Below, in pieces: positions 6,553-13,894 of a DNA stretch of 13,894 nt (position 1 is its first letter; the number at the start of each line of letters is the position of its first letter). Made by a program: the position numbers and the translations under genes. The notes under the pieces are model-generated. The model had not been told where the DNA came from. It ran no database searches and saw only the letters and a list, made by a program, of their open reading frames with translations. The stretch is from PBB1 sp031380885 (GTDB lineage Bacteria; Pseudomonadota; Gammaproteobacteria; Burkholderiales; Burkholderiaceae_C): NCBI GenBank assembly GCA_031380885.1, contig JANMXL010000096.1, positions 1 to 13,894 on the forward strand, in the 5' to 3' direction.

Positions 6553-6598
6553 ACATGACGTTTCAAGCCGACCTGGCAGCATCTCGTTGCGCCTGAGC

Positions 6599-7669
6599 AT
6601 GGCGAGTCCGTCGTCACCCTACGCGGCCTTCGACCACCTCGCGACGATGGTGGCGGTGGTCAGGCCCAACGGGCATTGCGTGTTCGCCAATGCGTCGTTC
6701 GGCCATGTGCTGGGCTGGTCAAGTCGCAGCGTGCTGCGCGATTCGCTGTTCGACGGGTTCGTCGATGCGCAGATCGTCCGCGACACCGTGGCGGCCCTGG
6801 TGCGCAACGAGTTCTCGTCGAGCCGCTTCGAGGCGGCGCTGCGCCGGCCGGCACTGGCACCCGGCGAGCCGCTGCCGGTGCATGTGATCGTCAACCAGAT
6901 CGATGGCACGACCGATGTACTGATCGAGCTGGTCGAGATCGAGCAGCAGACGCGCCAAGACCGCGAGGAGCGCGCGCTCGGTCAGGCGCGAGCCAACAAG
7001 GAACTGATCCGCAACCTGGCCCACGAGATCAAGAACCCGCTCGGCGGCATCCGCGGCGCGGCGCAGCTGCTGGAGATGGAGGTCGAGTCGCGCGCGCTGA
7101 CCGAATACACCCAAGTCATCATCCAGGAGGCCGACCGGCTGCAGGCGCTGGTCGATCGGCTGCTGGCACCACACCGCAAACCGCATGTGGTCAGCGACGT
7201 GAACATCCACGAAGTGTGCGAGCGCGTGCGCTCGCTGATCCTGGCCGAATTCCCGCGCGGCCTGGAGGTCGAGCGCGACTACGACGCCTCGATCCCTGAC
7301 TTCCGAGGCGACCGTGAGCAGCTGATCCAGGCGGTGCTCAACATTGCCCACAACGCCGCACAGGCGCTGGCCGAGCAGGTCGCCAGCGGTGACGCGAAGA
7401 TCGTGCTGCGCACGCGCATCGCCCGGCAGGTCACGCTGGGCAAACAACGTTACCGACTGGCACTGGAATTGCATATTCAGGACAACGGCCCAGGCATCGC
7501 GGAATCCATCCGCGACCGCATCTTCTACCCGCTGGTCTCGGGGCGAGAAGGTGGCTCCGGGCTGGGATTGACGCTGGCGCAGACATTCGTGCAGCAGCAC
7601 CAGGGAACGATCGAGTGCGAAAGCGAACCCGGAAAAACCAAGTTCAAGATCGTGATTCCGCTGCCCTGA
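6599..7669 (+). CDS. glnL: Nitrogen regulation sensor histidine kinase NtrB
   Basis: NtrB (GlnL, NRII) phosphorylates or, with PII, dephosphorylates NtrC in response to nitrogen status. This 356-residue cytoplasmic protein has an N-terminal PAS-like region (AFDHLATMVAVVRPNGHCVFANASF), no membrane segment, the H-box NLAHEIKNPLGGIRGAAQLLE with the phospho-acceptor His at about 142, the N-box NIAHNAAQAL near 248, DNGPGI near 295 and GSGLGLTLAQ near 319. All catalytic boxes are intact, and the NPLGGIRG sequence is characteristic of NtrB. The start is uncertain: the ATG at 6599 lacks a clear ribosome-binding site, and an in-frame TTG at 6587 would add four residues. The response regulator follows 53 bases downstream, so the two are probably co-transcribed. 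Confidence 0.95.
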   Translation: MASPSSPYAAFDHLATMVAVVRPNGHCVFANASFGHVLGWSSRSVLRDSLFDGFVDAQIVRDTVAALVRNEFSSSRFEAALRRPALAPGEPLPVHVIVNQIDGTTDVLIELVEIEQQTRQDREERALGQARANKELIRNLAHEIKNPLGGIRGAAQLLEMEVESRALTEYTQVIIQEADRLQALVDRLLAPHRKPHVVSDVNIHEVCERVRSLILAEFPRGLEVERDYDASIPDFRGDREQLIQAVLNIAHNAAQALAEQVASGDAKIVLRTRIARQVTLGKQRYRLALELHIQDNGPGIAESIRDRIFYPLVSGREGGSGLGLTLAQTFVQQHQGTIECESEPGKTKFKIVIPLP

Positions 7670-7722
7670 GCTCTTGCCCGTGCACTGCAGCGCGTGGCTG
7701 CATTCCATCAAAGAGGCAGTGA

Positions 7723-9283
<1,561 letters not shown>

Positions 9284-9285
<2 letters not shown>

Positions 9286-9301
9286 GAGCGTAGAAGCTCT
9301 C
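9284..9301. terminator. Small hairpin between convergent ntrC and exonuclease III genes
   Basis: GAGAGC (9284-9289) and GCTCTC (9296-9301) pair around a six-base loop. The hairpin overlaps the ntrC stop and lies just after the stop of the convergent exonuclease gene. There is no T-run on either strand, so it is at best a weak bidirectional terminator. Confidence 0.3.
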
Positions 9302-9309
9302 TCAGCCGA

Positions 9310-10083
9310 TCAGGCCGGATCGTTCAAGGTCACCCACACCGGCGCGTGGTCGCTGGGCCGCTCGTTCTTGCGCGGCAGCTTGTCGATGGCGCAGGACGTG
9401 ACCTGGGACTTCAGCGCGTCGCTGACCAGGATGTGGTCGATGCGCAGCCCCTGGTTCTTGCGGAACGCGAGGTTTCGGTAGTCCCACCAGCTCCAACTTT
9501 TTGGCGCCTGCTCGAACAGCCGGAAGGCATCGTGCAGGCCCAGCGACAGCAGCCGCCGGAAGTGCTCGCGTTCTTCCGGTGTGCACAGCACCTGGCCAGC
9601 CCAGGCGATCGGGTCGTGCACATCCCGGTCCTCGGGCGCGATGTTGAAGTCGCCGACAAGTACCAGCTTCGCGTGCGTCTGCAGCTCCTGTTGCAGCCAC
9701 GCATGCAACCCCGCTAGCCACGCCATCTTGTACTGGAACTTGTCGCTGTCCGGCGCCTGGCCATTCGGGATGTAGGCGCCGATCAGCCGCACGCCGCGCA
9801 GCGTCGCTGTAATCACACGAGCCTGCTCGTCGGCATGGCCGGGGATGTTCTTCACCACCGCGTCGACCGGGTCGCGCGTCAGCAGCGCGACGCCGTTGTA
9901 GGTCTTCTGCCCGAACCACTGCGACTGGTAACCGATGGCCGCCAGTTCGGCGTGCGGGAACTTGTCGTCGGCGAGCTTGGTTTCCTGCAGGCACAGTGCA
10001 TCGGGCTGATGCGCGGCCAGCCAGTCCAGCACCTGAGGCAGGCGCACGGTGAGGGAGTTGACGTTCCAGGTGGCGAGTTTCAA
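9310..10083 (-). CDS. xth: Exodeoxyribonuclease III (AP endonuclease, ExoA/Xth family)
   Basis: This 257-residue protein is the base-excision-repair nuclease that cuts at abasic sites and trims 3' ends of double-stranded DNA. Family motifs are all present: KLATWNVNSL at the start, LQETKL with the metal-binding Glu at 34, YNGVALL, LVGDFNIAPEDRDVHDP, LRIDHILVS, and the terminal SDHAPVWV with the catalytic His. I chose a TTG start at 10083: the protein then begins MKLATWN, and AGGA (10089-10092 read on the minus strand) is five bases upstream. An alternative TTG at 10095 would add four residues and overlap that ribosome-binding site. The gene is convergent with ntrC and about 25 bases from it. 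Upstream is a short gap and then the abiE remnants. Confidence 0.95.
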   Translation of the reverse strand: MKLATWNVNSLTVRLPQVLDWLAAHQPDALCLQETKLADDKFPHAELAAIGYQSQWFGQKTYNGVALLTRDPVDAVVKNIPGHADEQARVITATLRGVRLIGAYIPNGQAPDSDKFQYKMAWLAGLHAWLQQELQTHAKLVLVGDFNIAPEDRDVHDPIAWAGQVLCTPEEREHFRRLLSLGLHDAFRLFEQAPKSWSWWDYRNLAFRKNQGLRIDHILVSDALKSQVTSCAIDKLPRKNERPSDHAPVWVTLNDPA

Positions 10084-10136
10084 AGCAGTCCTCAATAGCT
10101 GTTTTTATTGAACTTTGTTTCTTGCAGTCTGGGCGG

Positions 10137-10157
10137 TACCCCCACGCATACCCCCAC
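10137..10157. repeat. Two direct copies of TACCCCCAC, 12-base period
   Basis: TACCCCCAC at 10137-10145 and again at 10149-10157, separated by GCA, lie 54-74 bases upstream of the exonuclease III start. On the minus strand, the exonuclease's coding strand, they read GTGGGGGTA twice. The spacing, about one helical turn, suits an operator or iteron-like protein site, but nothing else supports this. They could also be a remnant linked to the adjacent decayed abiE locus. Confidence 0.4.
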
Positions 10158-10259
10158 ATTTTTCTGCTGCGAGCCCAGTCGATGGCGCTGGGCGGCAATG
10201 TGTTGTCGGCATCCTACAAGCGGTCGTCGGTACGCGCTCTTGGATGCGCGGGCAGAGCG

Positions 10260-10673
10260 TCATGCAGCCCCCAGCCCCGCCGCGTTCACCTTGAGCGCAA
10301 GCGCCTGGCAACGCTGCAGCAGGACGTCGAAGGGTTGGCGTCGTCCAAGAGCAGGCCGTCCTCAACCATGCGCTGGCAGTCCTCGGCCAGCGTCTGCCGC
10401 GCGTCGCCGCAGGGTGCCAGATCCAGTGCGCCGGTGACCGCTGCGCGGCAGTCGATGAAGATCTGCTCACCTTCTGCGCGGGCCAACGGCTGCAGCCCCT
10501 GCTCGGCGAGTGCCTTGGCGAGATCGGGCGCCAGCTTGTCGCTGACGAGTTCGGCAAGGCGCTGCCGGATGGCCTGGCTTCTCGCGCAAGTGCAGGCGAC
10601 GGCCCGAACGCTCTGCCGCAACAAGCAGCGCCTCACGCTGATCCTCGCACGGCAGAGCGAAGTATTCAGGCAC
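10260..10673 (-). pseudogene. AbiEii-type nucleotidyltransferase toxin, internally deleted and frameshifted
   Basis: On the minus strand a GTG at 10673 opens MPEYFALPCEDQREALLVAA and continues to SGRRLHLREK, the N-terminus of AbiEii/AbiGii toxins. About 33 codons in, the match jumps to another frame near 10570-10580 and continues with IRQRLAELVSDKLAPDLAKAL, ID-CRAAVTGALDLAP and LAEDCQRMVEDGLLLDDA from the middle and C-terminal parts. Near 10331-10338 another frameshift occurs: the adjacent frame supplies PFDVLLQRCQALALKVNAAG and the stop at 10260-10262. Only ~138 codons remain of a family that usually has about 300, and the nucleotidyltransferase core with its GGTS-type motif is missing. The toxin cannot be active. 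The GTG overlaps the antitoxin stop by eight bases, the normal translational coupling of abiE operons. Identification is by recalled family sequence. Confidence 0.75.
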
Positions 10674-11154
10674 GGGTCACCAGGCTGCTGACCTGGCTCG
10701 CAAGCCAGGTGGGCAGGCGCGCGCGTGCGTTGGCGACGGCCAGCAGTTCCGACGCCGGCAGCTTTTGCCTGAACTGACCGAGCGCCGCTTCGGAGCCCGA
10801 TGGCCCTGCCCAGGCCAGCGAACGGATGACTTCGCCTGCGGCCTGCCCTGGGTAGAGCAGTTGCCGCGGCGGGGCATGCTTCAACTCGACCGTCTGCGCG
10901 CCGAGCTTGAGCTTGCGGCTGCGGCCCGAGGTCAGGAAGACCTGGCGCACCGGCACCTGGGCCGTCAGACCCAGCGCATTCGCTGCAGCCGCGCCGTTGC
11001 TGACGACGGTTTCGCCGCGCTGGCTGGCCCATTCCTGGACCACCTTGGCGACTTCCGGTGCCCGTGCGCCGAACTTGCATTTCACCGGCAGGACGTAGAT
11101 GCCCCGCCCGGCGCGCAGCAGTTCGCCGCTGAAAGGGAGCGCAACGTGCGACAC
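10666..11154 (-). pseudogene. AbiEi/DUF6088-type antitoxin, N-terminally truncated
   Basis: This minus-strand frame matches the C-terminal two-thirds of AbiEi-type (DUF6088) antitoxins: GELLRAGRGIYVLPVK, APEVAKVVQEWASQRGE, NGAAAANALGLTAQVPVR, FLTSGRSRKLKLG and LKHAPPRQLL. In intact proteins (about 200 residues) this part follows a winged helix-turn-helix that autorepresses the operon. Here only the wing and downstream part remain; the sequence before SGELLRAG, back to a possible ATG at 11238, has no helix-turn-helix character. I give the GTG at 11154 as an arbitrary left limit of recognisable similarity. The frame is otherwise open to its TGA, so a ~160-residue protein could still be made. 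It overlaps the start of the broken AbiEii toxin gene. Confidence 0.72.
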
Positions 11155-11236
11155 CGCACCGACTGCTTGAGCCGCTGTCTGCACGATGCGGCATGCATCG
11201 CGCCTAACGCTCTTTACGCACCACCTGGACACCACC

Positions 11237-11686
11237 ATGAATCAGCCTCGACACGCATTGCTCGGCGCTTCAATCGCATCAGTTCTGGGGTTGTGTGCCT
11301 ACGGGACGACGGCGATCGCGTCCAACCCCACCGCCATGACCGCGCGCCTTGCAGGATCCAGCGAAGTCCCTGCCGTCACCAGTGACGCGAGTGGCATGGT
11401 CGAGGCGACTCTGGACTCGGACAGCCAGATCCTGACCTGGAAGATCACGCATTCAGGCCTCAGCGGTGCGGCGACCGCGGCGCACTTCCATGGTCCAGCG
11501 ATGGCCGGACAAAACGCAGGTGTCGTCGTTCCGATCCCCGGTTCTTTGGCCAGCCCCATGACCGGCAGCGCCACGCTGACCCCGAGCCAGGCCGCTGAGC
11601 TGACCGCTGGAAAGTGGTACGTGAATCTGCATACCGCAGCGCACCCCAATGGTGAAGTCCGCGGTCAGGTCAGCGTGCGTCCGTGA
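11237..11686 (+). CDS. CHRD domain-containing secreted protein
   Basis: This 149-residue protein has a signal peptide (LLGASIASVLGLCAYGTTAIA) followed by one CHRD domain, named after chordin. The domain motifs are clear: ARLAGSSEVPAVTSDASG at its start, ILTWKITHSGLSGAATAAHFHGPA in the middle, and KWYVNLHTAAHPNGEVRGQV at the end. Bacterial CHRD proteins are exported beta-sandwich proteins without a well-defined function. I use the ATG at 11237, where the signal peptide begins; an upstream ATG at 11186 would add 17 residues. The ribosome-binding site is poor (CTGGA). The start lies 82 bases from the truncated antitoxin on the opposite strand, so its promoter must sit in or next to the scar. The oxidoreductase gene starts 39 bases after the stop. 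Confidence 0.88.
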   Translation: MNQPRHALLGASIASVLGLCAYGTTAIASNPTAMTARLAGSSEVPAVTSDASGMVEATLDSDSQILTWKITHSGLSGAATAAHFHGPAMAGQNAGVVVPIPGSLASPMTGSATLTPSQAAELTAGKWYVNLHTAAHPNGEVRGQVSVRP

Positions 11687-11725
11687 CGACTGATGCTGCT
11701 TGAGCACCTCCGCCGTGACGCACGC

Positions 11726-12796
11726 ATGAGCAAGATCCGCAAGGGCCAGGCGCCCGGCCCCCTGACCCGGGCGCAGTTTCGCGAGCGATTCAATGTGCGC
11801 TTCTACGATCCTGCGTTCGAGGGCGAACGTGACGCAATCTCGCGGCTGGAGGCGATCGCCTGGGAGGCCGTGCAGCAGGGTCGCAAGGCGCCGATCACGC
11901 AACCTGCCGGGCGGGGCTTTGCAGACCCGACCTACCCGATCTCCGTTCAGTGGCTGGATACCCGCAAGCGACTGAAGGCGGCCCAGAAGCGCTGGAGCGA
12001 CAGCAGCGCGCCGTCCCGTGTGCTGCTGGTGTGCGGCAGTGCACGCAACGATGGAACCTGCCCTGGCGAGGTCTCCAAGACCTGGCGACTGACCGAGATC
12101 GCGCAACGCGTCGTCGAACGTGCTGGCATCGAGGCCGATGTGCTGGACCTGAGCCTCGTCACGTCGGAGTACGGCCGCGCCATCCACCCGTGCAAGGGCT
12201 GTGTGTCGAGCGCCATGCCCTTGTGCCACTGGCCTTGCAGTTGCTACCCGAACCACGCCTTGAATCAGGCCGACGACTGGATGTCCGAAATCTATGAGAG
12301 CTGGGAGGCCGCCCACGCCGTGATCATCCTGGCGCCCACGTACTGGTATCAGTCTCCGAGCCCGCTGAAGCTGATGATCGACCGCATGGTCTGTGCCGAT
12401 GGAGGGAACCCCGATCCGACCAGCACGCACGGCAAGCATGTGGCCGAAGCCAAGGCCATCGAGCAACGAGGCTGGGACTATCCCAAGCACGTGGCTGGCA
12501 GGGCCTACGGCGTGGTGGTGCACGGCGACGTGGCCGGTGTGGAGGCCCACAGGCGCAACCTGACTGACTGGCTGGAGTGGATGGGACTGATTGACGCCGG
12601 CGCGGCGTCTAGGCTGGACCGGTACATCGGTTACTACGAGCCCTACTACAACAGCCACGACACGCTCGACAAGGATCACGCGGTCCAGGAAGAAGCGCGC
12701 AACGTCGCGCGATCCGTGGTCGCTGCCGTAAAGGCATTGCGCGCCGGGCGTTTGACACAACCCGACGAGAAAATCCAGCCGCCGCGGCCAAAATGA
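11726..12796 (+). CDS. Flavodoxin-family NAD(P)H-dependent oxidoreductase with five-Cys motif
   Basis: This 356-residue protein has a flavodoxin-like/NADPH-dependent FMN reductase core. RVLLVCGSARNDGTCPGE is the FMN phosphate-binding loop, EADVLDLS follows, and APTYWYQSPSPLKLMIDR is the second flavin-contact region. A Cys-rich insertion, HPCKGCVSSAMPLCHWPCSC, has C-X2-C-X7-C-X3-C-X-C spacing (residues 156-173), which suggests a metal or iron-sulfur site. About 90 residues before the core (KIRKGQAPGPLTRAQF through RKAPITQPAGRGFADP) form a family-specific N-terminal extension. I chose the ATG at 11726 because MSKIRKGQ matches my recollection of relatives; 11693 would add 11 residues. Neither has a good ribosome-binding site. 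Substrate and partner are unknown. It probably shares a transcript with the CHRD gene. Confidence 0.85.
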   Translation: MSKIRKGQAPGPLTRAQFRERFNVRFYDPAFEGERDAISRLEAIAWEAVQQGRKAPITQPAGRGFADPTYPISVQWLDTRKRLKAAQKRWSDSSAPSRVLLVCGSARNDGTCPGEVSKTWRLTEIAQRVVERAGIEADVLDLSLVTSEYGRAIHPCKGCVSSAMPLCHWPCSCYPNHALNQADDWMSEIYESWEAAHAVIILAPTYWYQSPSPLKLMIDRMVCADGGNPDPTSTHGKHVAEAKAIEQRGWDYPKHVAGRAYGVVVHGDVAGVEAHRRNLTDWLEWMGLIDAGAASRLDRYIGYYEPYYNSHDTLDKDHAVQEEARNVARSVVAAVKALRAGRLTQPDEKIQPPRPK

Positions 12797-12814
12797 AGGC
12801 GGGTTTGGGCAGCG

Positions 12815-12843
12815 CTTGAAAAGCCGCGTTCGTGGCCCAAAAT
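12815..12843 (+). promoter_or_regulatory. Sigma-32 heat-shock promoter of htpG
   Basis: CTTGAAA (12815-12821) is a perfect -35 box for sigma-32. After a 14-base spacer comes CCCAAAAT (12836-12843), close to the -10 consensus CCCCATNT. Predicted transcription start is near 12850, about 48 bases before the htpG ATG. The location directly upstream of an Hsp90 gene makes the assignment strong. Confidence 0.8.
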
Positions 12844-12897
12844 TCCGGTCTCCCCGGTGGCGCAGTGCCATCGCGGGCAGCACTGGCGACAAACATC

Positions 12898-13894
12898 ATG
12901 GACAAGCAAACGCTCTCATTCCAGGCCGAGGTCAAGCAGATCCTGCACCTCGTCACGCACTCGCTTTACTCGAACAAAGAGATCTTCCTGCGCGAACTGG
13001 TGTCGAACGCATCCGACGCGTGCGACAAGCTTCGATTCGAGGCGCTGAACGACTCGACCTTGCTCGAAGACGCGCCGAGCCTCGACGTGCGAGTGGCGTT
13101 CGACGCCGACGCCAAGACGCTCACGATCACCGACAACGGCATCGGCCTCTCGGCCGACGAAGCGGTCGCCAACCTCGGCACGATCGCCAAAAGCGGCACG
13201 CGCGAGTTCATGTCGGCGCTCGAAGGTGACCAGAAGAAAGACGCGCAGCTGATCGGTCAGTTCGGTGTCGGCTTCTACAGCGGCTTCATCGTCGCCGACC
13301 GCATCGTCGTGGAATCGCGCCGTGCGGGCGTGCCGGCAGAGCAAGGCGTGCGCTGGAGCTCCGAGGGCAGCGGCGATTTCGAGGTCGAGACCATCACGCG
13401 CGCGAAGCGCGGCACGAGCGTTACGCTGCACCTGCGCGAAGGTGAAGAAGAGTTCCTGAGCGGCTGGAAGCTCAAGTCGATCATCGGCAAATACTCCGAC
13501 CACATCTCGCTGCCGATCCTGATGCAGAAGGAAGAGTGGGACGCCGAGGCCGCCAAGCAGGTCACGAAGGACGAATGGGCGCCGGTCAACAAGGCGGCCG
13601 CGCTCTGGACCCGCAGCAAGGGCGACATCACACAAGAACAGTACGACGAGTTCTACAAGCAGCTGAGCTACGACGCCGAGCCGCCGCTGGCCTACACCCA
13701 CAACCGCGTCGAGGGCCGCAGCGAATACACGCAGTTGCTCTACGTGCCGGCGAAGGCGCCGTTCGACCTGTGGAACCGCGACAAGCGCGGCGGCGTGAAG
13801 CTCTACGTCAGGCGCGTCTTCATCATGGACGACGCCGAGGCGCTGATGCCGGTGTACCTGCGCTTCGTCAAGGGCGTGATCGACAGTGCCGACC
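12898..13894 (+). CDS. htpG: Molecular chaperone HtpG (Hsp90), 3' end outside window
   Basis: HtpG is the bacterial ATP-dependent Hsp90 chaperone, a cytoplasmic dimer. The first 332 codons are present and open to the window edge; full length is about 620-640 residues. The start MDKQTLSFQAEVKQILHLV is typical. The GHKL ATPase site is intact: ELVSNASDA with the catalytic Glu at 33 and Asn at 37, DNGIGL with Asp at 79, GTIAKSGT, and GQFGVGFYSGF near 120. The middle domain begins with KEEWDAEAAKQ and continues through LLYVPAKAPFDLW and RVFIMDDAEALMPVYLRFVKG. The ribosome-binding site before the ATG at 12898 is weak (GGCGA). A sigma-32 promoter lies immediately upstream. Confidence 0.97.
   Translation, partial: MDKQTLSFQAEVKQILHLVTHSLYSNKEIFLRELVSNASDACDKLRFEALNDSTLLEDAPSLDVRVAFDADAKTLTITDNGIGLSADEAVANLGTIAKSGTREFMSALEGDQKKDAQLIGQFGVGFYSGFIVADRIVVESRRAGVPAEQGVRWSSEGSGDFEVETITRAKRGTSVTLHLREGEEEFLSGWKLKSIIGKYSDHISLPILMQKEEWDAEAAKQVTKDEWAPVNKAAALWTRSKGDITQEQYDEFYKQLSYDAEPPLAYTHNRVEGRSEYTQLLYVPAKAPFDLWNRDKRGGVKLYVRRVFIMDDAEALMPVYLRFVKGVIDSAD

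Noticed and set aside
9302..10198. 298-residue minus-strand open frame overlapping exonuclease III
   Set aside because: It is the +1 shadow of the exonuclease gene; only the 257-residue frame has nuclease motifs.
11200..11212. GCCTAAC resembling an integron attC inverse core
   Set aside because: No matching GTTRRRY core within a suitable distance and no integrase or cassette structure; also a similar 7-mer occurs by chance at the end of the MoCF gene.

Overview
The window is GC-rich, densely coded proteobacterial chromosome. The order glnA - DUF4124 protein - ntrB - ntrC - (convergent) exonuclease III, a PEP-CTERM surface protein, an intracellular PHB depolymerase remnant and the style of the proteins all point to a betaproteobacterium of the order Burkholderiales (Rubrivivax/Leptothrix/Ideonella-like). 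This placement rests on gene content and recalled family sequences, not on a database search.

Layout. Positions 1-456 are a rearrangement scar: a broken phaZ fragment on the minus strand (in-frame TAG, no N-terminus) abuts the last ~40 codons of a glutathione S-transferase-like gene on the plus strand. A minus-strand PEP-CTERM protein gene follows (497-1189), then a ~430-base non-coding stretch with small inverted repeats. Positions 1618-4178 carry three plus-strand housekeeping-type genes: an AIM24/TIGR00266 protein, an EI24/CysZ-like membrane protein and a MoCF-domain (CinA N-terminal-like) protein.

Positions 4179-9285 form the nitrogen-control block. The leader upstream of glnA holds a good NtrC box (GCAC-N7-GTGC) about 140 bases before the predicted transcription start and a sigma-54 promoter with exact GG-N10-GC spacing. 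glnA ends in a strong GNRA-loop terminator. A small secreted DUF4124 protein, the sensor kinase NtrB and the activator NtrC follow on the same strand. NtrB would phosphorylate NtrC under nitrogen limitation, and NtrC would activate sigma-54 polymerase at glnA, so the window contains both the circuit and one of its targets.

Positions 9310-10083 encode exonuclease III on the minus strand, probably from a TTG start. Positions 10260-11154 are the wreck of an AbiE-type toxin-antitoxin pair on the minus strand: the antitoxin has lost its N-terminal DNA-binding part, and the toxin is reduced to its first ~33 codons plus a C-terminal part with a frameshift. On the plus strand follow a secreted CHRD-domain protein, a flavodoxin-family oxidoreductase with a five-cysteine motif, and htpG (Hsp90), which runs off the right end and has a convincing sigma-32 heat-shock promoter.

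I did not find a previously undescribed system. The most informative items are the two gene-decay scars, the well-formed nitrogen and heat-shock promoters, and an unexplained perfect 17-bp palindrome in front of glnA.
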